Of a DNA stretch of 64,000 nt, positions 1-11,659 are shown piece by piece (position 1 is the stretch's first letter; the number at the start of each line of letters is the position of its first letter). Source of the DNA: Notamacropus eugenii (taxonomy: Eukaryota > Chordata > Mammalia > Diprotodontia > Macropodidae). The translations under genes and the position numbers were made by a program. The stretch covers positions 10,608,001-10,672,000 of the forward strand of contig NC_092872.1 in assembly GCF_028372415.1 (NCBI RefSeq). Direction: 5' to 3'. Below the pieces are notes generated by a model. It made no database searches and was not told the DNA's origin. It saw only the letters and a program-made list of their open reading frames with translations.

Positions 1-69
1 TAGTTCCAAGTACCTTCATCTCCATCTCCTTCTCAACTCCTGTTCATATGATGTCTTCGCCTTTTAGAA

Positions 70-178
70 AGTGAGCCCCTCAAAAACAACGACTGCCATT
101 CTTTTTTGTTTGTATTTGGGTCCCCAGCACTTAGCATGATGCCTGCAACATCATAAGTGCTAAGTAAATGCTCATTAC
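70..178 (+). repeat. L2 LINE 3' tail
   Basis: The segment has the order typical of L2 3' ends: 'CCCAGCACTTAGCATGATGCCTG' type sequence followed by 'GCTAAGTAAATGCTCATTA'. Only the tail is present. Confidence 0.6.
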
Positions 179-304
179 CCACCATCCTTATTTCCTATAG
201 CTCTAAAACTCTTGAATTTTTGCACCCTCTATGAAATCTCTCTGACACAGTGTAAAAAAAAAACAACACAGGACACACAAGTCCAAAGTTTCCATTCTCT
301 CCCT

Positions 305-390
305 TTCTGGGACTCAACCTTCTCATCTATAAATAAGAGGGTTGAAGTAGATAATTCCTAGAATCTTATCCAGATCTGAAATTCTATAAC
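305..390 (+). repeat. MIR fragment (3' half)
   Basis: It reads 'CTTCTCATCTATAAATAAGAGGGTTGAAG' style sequence, ending in 'AGATCTGAAATTCTATA'. This is the conserved 3' half of a MIR SINE. Confidence 0.55.
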
Positions 391-474
391 GAATGATTCC
401 ATTACTTTGGCCCCAGGCACTCCCTCCCCTAGAAAATTTCTAACTTGCAAATTCATTGCCCTAGAACATAGTAA

Positions 475-489
475 CCACTAGATGGTGCT
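475..489 (+). promoter_or_regulatory. CTCF-like motif
   Basis: CCACTAGATGGTGCT matches the CTCF core consensus CCASYAGRKGGCRSY at every position except one (T for the central C). It lies in unique DNA. Binding is inferred from the motif only; single motif matches occur by chance. Confidence 0.35.
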
Positions 490-2660
490 GTGGGAGTGTT
501 CAGCCAGCTGCCTGGCCTTCCTTAATCAACGCAGGTGTATGCAATCAAGCACCCATTGGCTCTGTTCCCTACCTTACATAGCTAGGGGTCTTATGTCATC
601 TAGAGGTATGTATGAAAATTGATCTCTTAGCTCTGCTCCCCTCTTACGTGTCTACACTCCTTCCTTTCCTTCTCAGCATGCTTTTCATAATTACTCAAGC
701 TTCGAATGCATAGTTAGAACATTTAATCAGATTAGTAAAAACATAATAAAACAGGGTTAATGAGAGTTAGTATTAACTCCCATTTACCCACTCACATAAG
801 CACAAATTTTAATCTCCCCATTCAAACTATTTCATTCTTCCCAATTTGCTGCAGAAACAGGAGGATTTAAGCATAGTCTGAATGTTGGGAGACCCATAGG
901 CCCATCACTGAGGACAAAATGGTGTTTGTCTACAAAGTCTTAAAGTCACTGCCTTGTCCCAGGAACTTTGTCACTGTGGGGCTCTTGATTCAGGACAAAG
1001 GCTGCTGTCATTTCTGCTGCCATACCCATTGCATCTCAACTAACTCGCTCCTTGGATCCCTTCGCCAATCTCATTGCCCATGGTTTGGTCTTGATAAAGC
1101 CCTTGGATTTTGCCTTGACATTAAAGTCTGTGGATAGGGAGATGGCTGGTATAAACAGGTAGGATTGCTCCATATCAACCACTTTGAGCTTCTTCATACA
1201 CTTTCAAAAGTTCCTGCATTCCCTGAACTTTCATGTCACTGCTTCCAATGTCAGCTGCTTATACCTGAATGGACAAAAACCGAACAAGTGAAATGGATCT
1301 TAAAAAATCAGGGTTGTTGTTAGGGTTGTTACAAGATACTAGCAAGGAAAGGGAAATGGGAAGGTGTAGAATGATTCTATGGTCTTCAGTCTGGATTTCT
1401 AGACCTGTCACAATCTGGTCTCACCCTATCTTGTTCAAATTGATTCCCACTTCACCCCCAAGCTATGCCTCCCCCTTCTGTGACCATCTTATCCCATGCT
1501 ACTGCTTGATTCTTTTTAATTCAGTTCCCAGAAAAGATCCTTGTATATGGTAAGCATCTGGTGGATGAATAAATTAATTCTTAGAGTTTTTAGGGTCTAG
1601 AACACACAATTTAGCACTTATTTGCAATAGCATTATAATTAATTATAATTTGTTGGTAAGATATTATTATTCTATTAACTAATATATTTTGTAATTTGGG
1701 GCCATAGTCATTGACATGATAGACTGGGCTCTCCTTTGACAACTTTCTCAATAATAATCTCCAGGATTTCTCTCGTCTGCATTCAGGCTCTTCCCAGGAG
1801 TGTCAACATCCTTTGGAGCTAAGGGTAGCAGAATAATAAATACAGGATAAGTTTTATTTAGCCCAACAGAACACAACAGACAGTTTAATATCTGAGCCCT
1901 TTAGCAATCAGTAAAACTTTCTTCCCTCTTCTGGATGGTGAATTCTTCTTGAGGAACCTACCTGCCCAAGACCTAGATTACACATGATTTATCATATCAG
2001 CAAAGGGATAGGTTTAGCTTGCTCCATGGTACCCTTGGTTCCTTGCTGTGCTGATCCTTCTAACACTTGGGAGCTGCATAGAAGCAGAGTTTAGTCTCTG
2101 AGACTTTTTCCTGGACCAGATAAGGCTGAATGTCTTCATCTTCCCTCCTGTCTTCTGTGTCACTAGCTAATGGGTACACATGGTTCTCTGAGGGATGTCA
2201 AGAATCTCTAAGCCTCTTTCAGGTCCAGGTGCCCCCCCAGTCTTCTCTCTGACTGTCTCTGACTCTATTTCCATTGATCTGTCTTCTTGGGTCTTCTTTT
2301 CAACTCTAAGCCTGAAGGCCAGCTCAAGTGTGTGAACCTATTATTCCTGGGTCATCACTTGGACTATCCATGATGCTGGTGAGAAATGAGAAGGTCTGAA
2401 CTTAAACTCCTGGACAATAAGGACCAAGGACAGGGGGATGCATATCTTAATCTAGAGAATATAGAAGACAGGAGATGAAGATGTTTAGCCTCACCTGGTC
2501 CTGGAGAAAGTCCAAAAGATCAGACTATCTGATCTCCTCTGCTCGGACCTCCCTCTTTCTCTGCCATATTTTCTCCCTTATTTATATCATGTATACTTGA
2601 GTTCACAAGGGACTTGGCTAAGCTTGGCTTAAGCTCAGAGGTTCCATCAGCTGTGCTCTT
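490..2660. other. Unique non-coding stretch
   Basis: No gene, RNA gene or clear repeat was recognised. The only open frames are short and sit in anonymous sequence. AT-rich patches occur near 1620-1690. A weak L2-like ending ('GGTGGATGAATAAATT') lies near 1560. Confidence 0.5.
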
Positions 2661-2667
2661 CTGCTCT

Positions 2668-2726
2668 GCTGTGCGTGGATGTGTGTGTTTGTGTGTTTGT
2701 GTGCACATATGGGCAAGTGTGTGTTC
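2668..2726 (+). repeat. GT-rich simple repeat
   Basis: Interrupted TGTGTG/TTTGTG tract. It produces spurious cysteine/valine-rich reading frames on the plus strand and His/Thr-rich ones on the minus strand. Confidence 0.7.
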
Positions 2727-3419
2727 TCTGCTGTTGCCTGGCTGTCTGTGTCCTCTTCTTCCCTTCTCTTCATCTCCAGATCTCTTGTTATCATTTCCCA
2801 CATTCTCCTCCTTTACTCCAGTCTCTGCTAATGGGGTGGTCCTTCTCCTTGTCAAGGCCAACCCTTCTACATGTGCTTTTGATCCCATCCCCTCCAGTCT
2901 CATCCAGCAGATTGCCCCTCTCCCTCCCTCCCCCACTCCCATGATCCTTGGTACACTCTCTAATTTCTCCACATCTTTCCCTGATGCTTCTGCACATGTC
3001 GAAGTCCCTCCATTCTTAAATAACCTTCACTAGACCCTGTTGTACTTCTAGCTGTTGCCCTACATGTCTCTTCCCTTTCTCAGCTAATATCTCAGAAAAA
3101 ATTATGGACATTCGTTACCTCTACTTCCTCTCCCATCACGTACTTCTCAACTCTTTGAAATCAGACATTTGACTTCATCATACAAATGAAGTTGCTCTCT
3201 CTAAAGTTAACAACTGTCAAATCAGAGGGTCTTTACTCAGTTCCCATTCTCCTTGACCTGTCATTTGTCACCTGTCATTAGGTCCTTGACCTAAGTTGCA
3301 TTTACTACTAAGCAAACTCTCCTCCTGGATACTCTCTTTTCTGGGTTAAAGAGACATTATTCTCCCTTAGTTGTCCTCTGACCTATCTGATGAGTCCTTC
3401 TTGGTCTCCTTTGTGCACA

Positions 3420-3640
3420 CTCTTTCTTCCTCCCTCTCTCCCTCTCTTCCCCTTTCCTCACCCCCTTGCCCCCTCCCTTTCCTCTCTCTCTCTATCTTCA
3501 TTATCTTTTTCTGTCAGTCTCTCTGTCTATCTCTGCCCCTCTCTCTATGTGTCTCTTTTTCTTTCTCTGTCTCTTTCTCTCCCTTCTCTCTTTCCCTCTC
3601 CCTCTCCCTCCCCCTCTCTTTTTCTTCTCTCATTTGCTAA
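3420..3640 (+). repeat. CT-rich low-complexity tract
   Basis: About 220 bp of almost pure pyrimidine on the plus strand (TCTCTC, CCCTCT, TTTCTC). It lies inside the L2 and makes three artefactual Ser/Leu/Phe-rich open frames. Confidence 0.85.
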
Positions 3641-3813
3641 CCTCATCAATTGACACCTAAGCAAATGAGTCCCAGATCTAAGTATTTGACTTTGATCTCT
3701 CCCCTGAACTCAAGATCAACTCTCATTTTGACATTTCAGACTTAACATGTCCAAAACTGAACTCATCCTCCAAAACCTATCCTTCTTCTGAACATCTCCA
3801 TTTCTGTTAAAGT

Positions 3814-3997
3814 CATCCAGTTATCCTGATCTATATCTTGCCGTGGACCCAGATGGCTCCAGAGGAGGAATGAGGCTGGTGATTTCGCATAGCCCTGCCT
3901 CACTTAAATCTAATTCACTTCCAAGTCATGACATCACCTTCCTGATGTCATGGTCCTCTTTGAGAAAAAAGGACAAACACCCAACAATAAAGCAACA
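3814..3997 (+). mobile_element. 5'-truncated marsupial-type SINE with target-site duplication
   Basis: The body has the 3' half shared with the full copy at 20214-20530: 'GGACCCAGATGGCTCC', 'GTCATGACATCACC', 'CTGATGTCATGGTCCTC', then an A-rich end. The same 14 bp, ATTTCTGTTAAAGT, flanks it at 3800-3813 and 3998-4011. The tRNA-derived head is missing. It inserted into the surrounding L2, whose sequence continues on both sides. Confidence 0.85.
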
Positions 3998-4885
3998 ATT
4001 TCTGTTAAAGTATCACCATCCTTTCATTCTCCCAGGTTCACAAGCTTGAATCCTCGCTTCCCTTTGCCCCACACGGTCAATTAGTTGTCAATTTTCACTT
4101 CAATAGCTCATCTACCTCTCCCCTTCTGCCTGCTAATATAACCCCTGCTTCCATTCAGGCTCTCAGTCTCCTGTTGCTTGAGCTATTTCAATAGATCTCC
4201 AATTAGTCTCTCTGCCTCAAGTCTCTCTCCACTCCAAACCACCTTCCATACAACTGCCAAAGGGAATTTCCTTAAACATGGCTCTGACCATGTCACTTCT
4301 GCATTCAGCAAATTTTGATAGATGCCCATTGCTTCTAAGATTAAAGTAAAAACTCTTCAGTTTGACTCTTAAAGCCCTTTACAAACAGCTTCACACTGGT
4401 CCCAACTTACCTTTCCAACCCCTTTTCACATGAATTTCCATTATCCTATGGCCCAGTCAAACTGATCTTCTTCTTGTTCCTCAAACACAGGGCTTTATCT
4501 CCCATCTATGTGCCTCTGTACCAGGTGTCTCCCAGACCTGGAATTCCCTCCCTCCCTCCACAACTCTGTCACATAGAATCTTCCTACCAGACTCAGTTTA
4601 CCATCTTCAATATGAAGATTTTTCTGATCTCCCCAACTGCTAGAGTCCTCCCTCCTTAAACTCTTTGTAATGATGTCATATTTATTCTGTTTAGACTCAT
4701 AGAGGTACCTGTGATCTCCCCAACAAAATGTAAGCTGGTTGAGGGCAGGCATTCTGCAGGAGAGGGCTAAGTCTAGTCTCCTTATATATATTTATGAGCT
4801 CCTTGAGAGCAGGCTCTGTCATTACATTCCCAGCATCACAGGGCTTTGTACATAGTAGGTCCATATTTATAGAGTTGGAATGAAC

Positions 4886-6460
4886 AAGCTTCCAAAGCCC
4901 TTTCCTTCCAGTTCTCTGGCTGGTTGGCTTACCTGAAATGATTAGAGAGCTGAGGAAACTCCAGATAGAGAAGAATCCTGCTGGAAATTGTGTGACTCAG
5001 GTTTTTCCCAGCTGAAGAAACTCAGACAGGGAAAGCTCCCTGGGGGCTGAAATCGTAGGTTCATGGGAATTTATTCTGGAAAGAGCCTTATAAAGGTCAT
5101 CAAATCTAGTTGCCTCATTTAAAGAGGAAGAAACAGGGGTCTGAAGAGGTCCGTTGACTTCCAGAGCCAGGACTGAAACAGAGACCATCTGATTGCAAAT
5201 CTCAGCTGCAGAAAAGGAGACTTCCAGGAAGGGACTAGAGGATTGGGGAAGATCACTTTGTTCTGTAGAGAGACAACTTTAGAACCTGCATGAGTACCAT
5301 GATCAAGGGGTTTACAACATTCATGGAAGAAGATTGACTTGAGTAGAGTAACTGTTCAGATCTATTTTTTAGAGCCCCTAGAGCCTGATTTCCTTCTGGC
5401 CTATTTTCTAAAGTTTCCAAACTGATGAATTCCTTTGGTGTTGGGGATCCCTGAGAATAGGAAATTCTGACCAGATGTGGGGGACTTGAATGGGACTGGG
5501 GGACACATGGGGATGAAAGGCAAAAGGGGAGACAAGAGGTCACTGGGATACTGTAGCAAACAGGAGGAGGATGTGCTGAATCCCACAGGCTCCTCACTGG
5601 GCTTAGATTGTCTGAAGGGAAATGGAAATCCTGTGTCTAGGAAATGGGGAGCTGGCAGGAGAGTGCTGAATTAAGAGACAGTATGTGGGGGACTGCTTAG
5701 TTGTGGTATTAATGATGGGTGTCAATCTGCCAGGAAGGACAGAGAAGTCCCATGGTCCCTTGTGAGTTTGGTGGGAATGTCTGACTGCTGGGGAAAACCA
5801 AGCTTTCCTCAAAGGAATGTCAGGAAATGGCCCAAGACAGGGAGGAATCAGTACTGGCCCCTGAACCAAAGGGCTTAGTGTAAGTCCAGAGCTCATTCTC
5901 TGCTTTTTGACTGGGCCTCACCTAGAGACACTAGATTAGTGACGCCTATCCCACCCTGGACTCTAAGCTACCTGGTCTTCCCCCAACTTTCCTGGCCTTG
6001 GCTTGGAAACCACCTTCTTCCCCTTAGTTTAACTGGTATAGAGGGTGGGTTTTCTGAAAAGTTTTTTAATAGCCACTAAGGAAAAGGAAAAATAAAAGGG
6101 AATGTAAAACATAGGCCTAATGAGTTACTGATCCCAGGGGGGATTTTTTTTTCCTAAGAAGGCCCTCATCTAGCCATGAAGGTTGGCACAATTTCCTCTG
6201 CTAATGACCTGTCCCTTCACCCGAAAAAGAGCCCTGGATTCAATTAAATTCAACAAACATCTATGGAGAGTGCACTGGGGACAAGGGAGAGATCTAAACC
6301 AAGTGCTGTACAAAGATGTGAACAGAGAAAGAATTCACTTTCAGGCAACAGAAGAAAATGCAATTGGCATTCAAATCTCATTTGGTCTCATCAGCCAGCA
6401 AGAATACTGTCCATCACCTGGAAAGGTATAGGATGCTGGGTCTGATGAAAGGTTTGCAAT
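4886..6460. other. Mostly unique stretch with one MIR
   Basis: Nothing coding was recognised. A minus-strand MIR fragment lies at about 5085-5200 ('GAGGAAGAAACAGGGGTCTGAAG' style core). The remaining sequence is anonymous. Confidence 0.5.
5085..5200 (-). repeat. MIR fragment
   Basis: Reverse-complement MIR core: 'CATCAAATCTAGTTGCCTCATTT...GAAGAAACAGGGGTCTGAAG...CAGAGCCAGGACTGAAACAG'. Confidence 0.6.
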
Positions 6461-6467
6461 CTTATCC

Positions 6468-6505
6468 TCACCCCCCCACACACATACACACACATACAGA
6501 CACAT
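6468..6505 (+). repeat. CA-rich simple repeat
   Basis: CCCCCCCACACACATACACACACATACAGACACA; a short interrupted CA tract. Confidence 0.7.
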
Positions 6506-7515
6506 GATAGACCCATTCTCTCTTTGGCTCCAACTATGAGCACTCTAAGTCATGACCTTGTTTCCATCCCATCTCCAAATCCTTCAATCAGCTTGAGCCC
6601 CTACCTGTGGTGCTCTCCCCATTGTTAGGGACCTGTGACTATGTCCCAGTCCCATTAAACCACTTAACATCAATTAACTTTTCATGATAAGAACATACAA
6701 ACATTTCTCCCAGTATTTTGGGGGCTATTCTCTTTTATATCACCTCATTCTCTGGGGAGAAAAGACCCAACTTAGCTAAGTTTCTACATAGTATCAGTCC
6801 CTTCAGGCTTTCATCCAAAGGAGGCGATCTGCTGGATTAGTCATTGTCTCAGCTATCACTGGCCCTTACTTCTTGGGGTATCAATGTTGCATGGCTTCTA
6901 GACTCTAGAATGAGGGAATGCTGAAACACTCTCCTGTCTTTTCAAACTCACAAGCTTGTGGAGGGCTCCTATCTCCTTCACCTAAAAGGAAAGAGAATCC
7001 AGAGGTCAGTGATCAAGGCCTTTTTATGGGGTCATATATCTTCAAGGGGGAGGTAGTGAATTTCCTTAGTGAATTGTGCCTCACGAGACAATGAGCAGAA
7101 CTGCTGAGTGTAATCAAGAGGAGGGGGCAGGAGTGGACAAGTGGTGAGGCTCCTCTTTGACATGTAGCTAATCAATCAGCATCAGGAACAGAATGTTCAT
7201 ATATGGTCCCCTATCTCTCCAAGACGCTTGTATTCCACATAATTGTGATTCTCCTGGAAGCAAGGTCCCTAGCTTCTCTACTGGGAGACGATGCATCAGC
7301 CAAGAAAGCCGGTGAGGTCTGCTCATGTGCCAGCCACCCATTCCATATGCCTGTGTATAACTATGTACATGTGTGCATTCTATTAATATCCTCACTAGTG
7401 TACACACATTATAAAGTAAAAGGTTTAGCTTTGACTTTCTCTATTCTAAGTTCCCCTCTGTCTCTTCTAAATTCAAATAATTTCTGTTTTAATGTCTTTT
7501 TGAGTACTTCCATCT
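6506..7515. other. Unique non-coding stretch
   Basis: No repeat family, RNA gene or credible coding region was recognised here. Confidence 0.45.
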
Positions 7516-7519
7516 GATG

Positions 7520-7615
7520 GCCCCATGAAACTAAGGCTTAGGAAAGTTCAAGAACTTCTCTCAAGTGGCAGCACTGGAATTTGAATCCAGGATCTCGGAC
7601 TACAAATCCAGCATT
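7520..7615 (-). repeat. MIR fragment
   Basis: Reverse MIR core: 'TGAAACTAAGGCTTAGGAAAG', 'GTGGCAGCACTGGAATTTGAA', 'TCCAGGATCTCGGACTACAAATCC'. Confidence 0.6.
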
Positions 7616-7757
7616 TTTTTCTAGTCTCCTCTTTTCCCATCCTCATCCTTCTGCGAGCTCTGATTTCTGGTTCATTATTTCTGCCCTTTCTTATACTCTG
7701 GGGCCCTAGGGCTATGGTTGGGGAGCCTCTGCCCTAACTGGAATCACATCCCTAAGT

Positions 7758-8050
7758 CCATTCTAGTGCAATGGAAATAGGGTTGGATTCTGACTCAGGG
7801 GACCTGGGTTTGAATTCTTGTGTTGCTGCTTATAACCTGTGCCTTTATAAACCTTTTTATATTATTAACTTATTCTATGTGCCCTTATAAACCTGTGTTA
7901 CCTTAGGCACAGTGCTGGACAACCAGTAAGCTCTTAATATCTATGGATTGTTTGTCACATTCCTTTGATGAACCCCTGTTTCTTCATCTGTAAAATAAGG
8001 GAGATAGACTGGGTGATGTCTAAAGCGCTTTCCAACTCTAAATCTATGTT
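7758..8050 (+). repeat. MIR interrupted by an L2 tail
   Basis: A MIR head and core at 7758-7845 ('GACTCAGGGGACCTGGGTTTG') resumes at about 7975 with 'TTCTTCATCTGTAAAATAAGG' and ends 'TTTCCAACTCTAAATCTATG'. Between them, at about 7850-7960, is an L2-tail-like block ('TTAGGCACAGTGCTGG...AGCTCTTAATATCTATGGATTG'). Confidence 0.6.
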
Positions 8051-8087
8051 CCCCTGAGGAGCCACAGTGAGTGAGCTGGAAGGATCA

Positions 8088-8440
8088 GGCAACACAGTAT
8101 GGTGGAAAGGGCTAGACAGAGAGTCCACAGGCCTGGGTTCTAGTTCTGATGCTTATCAGCTTTCTGTGGGTATTTGGGCAAATCATCTCCCCTCTCAGGG
8201 TCTCATTTTCCTACTTTGCAAAATGAGGGGTAGCTGAATGTTTTTTAAGATTCCCCATAGAGGCAACTAAGTGGTACAGTGGCTAGAGAACTGACCCTAG
8301 AGTCAGGAGAACCAGAGTTCAAATCTGTCCTCAGATATTTACTAGCTGTGCAACCCTGGGCAAGTCATGTAACCCCTATTGCCTGAAAAAAAAGGATCTG
8401 CTGTAGTTCTAAGATTCTCTCCAATGTGTTCATCCTTTAT
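8088..8440 (+). repeat. MIR split by a tRNA-type SINE
   Basis: The MIR head ('TGGAAAGGGCTAGACAGAGAG'), core and 'CCTACTTTGCAAAATGAGGGG' run to about 8258. The SINE occupies 8262-8397. The MIR 3' end resumes as 'GTAGTTCTAAGATTCTCTCC'. Confidence 0.65.
8262..8397 (+). mobile_element. tRNA-type SINE (short form)
   Basis: It reads 'GAGGCAACTAAGTGGTACAGTGG', 'GAACCAGAGTTCAAATC' (B-box-like) and 'CCCTGGGCAAGTCATGTAACC', then an A-run. It matches the head of the longer SINE at 20214 but stops at the A-rich tail without the 3' module. Confidence 0.8.
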
Positions 8441-8469
8441 GTAGCTTATTTGTACAGAGCACCTTAGAG

Positions 8470-8600
8470 GTTGTCTCCCCTGTTGGATTGTGAGCCTTTT
8501 CAATGGCAGGGACTATTTTTTGCCTTCCTTTGTGACCCCATCACTTAGAACAGAGCCTGGCACATAGTAGGCTCTTAAGAAATCTTTATTGACTGCCTAT
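8470..8600 (+). repeat. L2 3' tail
   Basis: 'GGATTGTGAGCC...GCAGGGACT...CACATAGTAGGCTC...TTATTGACTGCC' is the standard L2 ending. Confidence 0.75.
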
Positions 8601-9930
8601 TTCTGCTCTGTTTTGCGTTTCTCCATGACTCAGTTGAGTTTTCATGAGCAGGTTTTTGTCTGTGCACATATATATGCATGTGTTGTTTTCATGTGTCTAT
8701 GAGGCAAGCTATGAGATCCAGGAGAGGTAAACCTTAAACTGAGCAAGGAGTGGAAGCAGAGACCTTAATGATGAAAGCATGGAGTGTCTCCTGCCCTCAG
8801 AGTTTCAAAGGCAGTGACTTTAATTCCATGTGTCAAATAAACATTTGCCTTCCCTACCATCCTCTCTGTTCTCCCCCTCCTCTACCTTCCTTCCCCACCT
8901 CCTGTGCTCATCCTCCTTGCCTTTTCCTTTCTCTAACTTCCTTTCTCTTTCCTCTCCTCTGTAGTCCTCTCCCTCCTTCTTATTTTGCTCTAGTTCTCAC
9001 TTGGAGGGGAAAAACTATCTGTTGTAGTCAGAGAAATTCCACTCCCTGAGCCTGCCCTTCCAACCCAACAGGTTTATTTTTCTAGAGTTCTGAAGAAAAA
9101 TGCGTCTGATGGCCAGAAGATAACTTGATTCCTTTCTCCTTGTTTTTGTGTTCCCATGAGTTCTGGGGTTTTCTTCTGACGTTTGGAAGCTGGGGAGGAA
9201 GGGAAGGAGGAACTCAGTAGAGAGGAGTGTCTGAGGCTCCTACTCAAGGCACCCAGGTTGATTTTACCCGTGGTTGGGGCAGATAGCTCCTTAAAAGGAA
9301 AAAAGACTAGTTTACTTTTTCTTCTAAAGATAAGGACATGAAGCCAGTGACTTCTTGAGGCCTTTTCTAGAACTTCAGAGTTAGGACTCAGGCATCATCT
9401 ACACCATCCAGGGTACCAGTCTTCACTCTGATTTTCTGGTTGGAACCATGGAGCCAGTGCTTAGTCTGTGATAATGGTTGCTAGGGTGTAACCCATGTAT
9501 GAAGAATAGTGGTTGCTCCTCTGCAAAGCTAACAGACCCATGCAGAGTCTGCCCGATGGCCTCATTAAGACCCCCTGGTTTAACCACTGAACTATCTGCC
9601 CTTTTCTGTGGGCAGCCAACTTTAACCAAATCCAGGCATCAAAATGATTTCCCATCATATACAGTCTCTTGAGGATACTTGCTCGGAAGACTTCAGGAAA
9701 TATTTTCCATTGGTCATCCTCACCGGCTCCCTCTTGTCCCTGGTCCTGCTCTAATTCCTCTGCAATTGAGCAAGCCATCCTTCTAATGTTGTCTCTAATT
9801 AGATGAGGGAGAAGGGAGACCAGATGAATAGGAAATGCTGTAATCCAATTCCTATCTGGTAAGTGTCCCGAGGCTACCCCATTCTGGTCCCCTTCTCCTG
9901 CCCCCCCATCTCCATCTTTACCCCAAAGTA
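8601..9930. other. Unique stretch with an unexplained minus-strand open frame
   Basis: No repeat was recognised. The minus strand is open for 162 codons at 9949-9461. Its product matches nothing I recognise, and it has no splice or promoter context that I can defend. A CT-rich patch lies at 8870-8990. Confidence 0.4.
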
Positions 9931-9934
9931 AGAA

Positions 9935-10145
9935 GAAACTGTGGTCCAAATACCTGAATTGAAGATTCTATATTTGAACCAAGATTTGTTGCCTTTCTGA
10001 CCTGAAGTTCGGTAAACTATGCTGACCCTCGTTAAATATTGTTGACGAAAGCACTGGACCTGCAAGATCTGGTTTCTAGGTTGAGAGACTTGACTTCTTA
10101 TCCTGGTCTGTGACTTGATTTCAAGTAATTTTACTTCAGCCAACT
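9935..10145 (-). repeat. Left copy of an inverted duplicate (MIR-like composite)
   Basis: Read on the minus strand, this block aligns over about 205 bp with 11660-11885 on the plus strand. Shared words include CAGGATAAGAAGTCAAGTCT, GAAACCAGATCTT, GGGTCAGCATAGTTTAC and CAAATCTTGGTTCAAAT. I estimate about 80% identity by eye. The unit looks like reversed MIR sequence joined to a second MIR-like piece. Confidence 0.75.
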
Positions 10146-10224
10146 GAAATAGGAGTCCAGAACTAGGACTAATTAAAAACTTTAATTGTGTTGAGGGAGC
10201 AACTTAGGAAAATAACAGTCCTTC

Positions 10225-11560
10225 ACAGTCACCCAAGTCCCTATGTTCAGTGCCATCCTTGCCCCTTCCCTCTCTTTCATCCCACACATTTTGAATTCCT
10301 TCATATTTCCCATTATTAGCTACCTTCTCTCTAATCACACAACCTCTAACTTAGATCATGTCCTCATCACTTCTCATCTGGATTGGAGGAAATTCATACT
10401 TTCTATTATGTTAATAACCAATTGTTAAATTAGGATTAAGGTTTTTCCCTTCATTTCCCCAGAGACCAGTCCCTGTGGGCTAGTCAGTCAGTATCTGAAG
10501 GACGTTGCTAATAGATGAGATTGACCTAATCCTCTGAGTTTGTGCTTTGCAATCTTGGGTGGGACCCTACCCAACTAGAAAATCCCACTTTTGATTAAAG
10601 TATAAAAAGAATCTAGTCTAAGTGAATTCTTGCCCTTAGAAATAAGCCCATGTCATTGTACCCCTCCACTGGAGTTTAGGGTAACCTAGTTTATGAAGGA
10701 GAAAGCCAACCAGAGTGGTCTGGATAGATGGATTCTTTTGTCCAGATCCCTTGAGGTGTCAGACTCTCATGGTTCAGCCATGGTCTCAACAGGGTTGCTG
10801 AAGACTTTTAGCCCACCTCTTCATTAATATGTCCACCTCCTCATTAATTGTTCACCAGTTAGGGTTGATTTTCACCCATCAGGAGCACCTCCCTTTCCAA
10901 AAGTATTCATGGTTACTGAGACAGACCATTGACCATCAATTTATTGGTTATTTGCTAGCCTAATTAGTAGATTGATTATTAATTATCCAGACACTGTCTC
11001 TCAGTTTTTTCATTCGTCACAGAATTATTACAATAGCCTCCAAATTGGTCTTCCTGCCTCAAGCATCCCCCTTTTCCAATCAGCCCTCCACATGGTTTCC
11101 AAATTGAGCCCAGATCACTCCAATGTTCAATCAACACCAGTAGCTCCTTATTGCAGACTCTTTTGGCTTTTAAATTCCATTAGAGACTGGCTCCAAAGTA
11201 TCTCTCTAGCCTTATTATCTGTTACTCCCCTTCATGCACTTGATGGTGGAGCCAAACTAGCTTTCTCACTATTCCTCACATGAAAGTCCTTTTCCCCCGT
11301 AAAAGAATATACTCTCTCCTTGCCCCCTCTCAGACCTGCTTATTTCTTCCAAAGTTCAGCACAAGCATCACCTCCTACATGACCCTTTTTCTTATTTGCT
11401 CAGCATGAAACTCCCCCACCAATCTTGTATATATTTTTCTATATCTTGTATATACTTGTATGAATGAATGTGGCCTTTCCTGATAGAGCAGGAACTGTTT
11501 CATTTGTGTCTGTACATTTCCAGCTCCAAGCACAGTGTCTGACATATTAAATGTTTGTGT
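10225..11560 (+). mobile_element. L2 LINE 3' region, split by an insertion
   Basis: L2 sequence runs from about 10240 ('CACAACCTCTAACTTAGATCATGTCC', 'CTCATCTGGATTGG') to 10396. It resumes at 11018 ('ATTATTACAATAGCCTCC', 'TTGGTCTTCCTGCCTCAAGC') and continues to a tail at 11560 ('AGCAGGAACTGTTTC', 'CAAGCACAGTGTCTGACATA'). The reading frame is lost. Confidence 0.75.
10396..11018. mobile_element. Unclassified ~620-bp insertion in L2
   Basis: This block separates two halves of one L2 copy and so was probably inserted. Near its edges AATAACCAAT (10412-10421) recurs inverted as ATTGGTTATT (10941-10950). A TATAAAAAG sequence lies near 10602. It could be a solo LTR or a non-autonomous DNA transposon. 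I do not recognise the family, and the exact ends and target-site duplication are unclear. Confidence 0.4.
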
Positions 11561-11659
11561 ATGTCTTTCTAAAGTGGATTCCCATCCATCAGACTTTCAA
11601 AACAACCTCAGCAGAGCAGGTGTTATTATCCTCATTTTACAAATGGGCAAATTGAGGCT

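Larger units (their letters stand above)
2800..4885 (+). mobile_element. Decayed L2 LINE (RT part to 3' end)
   Basis: The plus strand follows an L2 reverse-transcriptase and 3' region. The frame near 2850-3030 includes 'CAFDPIPSSLIQQI', a degenerate N-terminal RT motif. The region near 3740 reads 'TTAACATGTCCAAAACTGAACT', typical of the L2 C-terminal coding region. From 4150 to 4660 come 'CCAATTAGTCTCTCTGCCTC', 'CATGTCACTTCTGCATTCAG' and 'ACTCTTCAGTTTGACTCTTAAAGCCCTTTA'. L2-type tails end near 4760 and 4885. The element is full of stops and indels. It is interrupted by a CT-rich tract (3420-3640) and a SINE (3814-3997). It encodes nothing functional. Confidence 0.75.

Noticed and set aside
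3371-3660. Overlapping Ser/Leu/Phe-rich frames
   Set aside because: Pyrimidine-rich simple sequence inside an L2.
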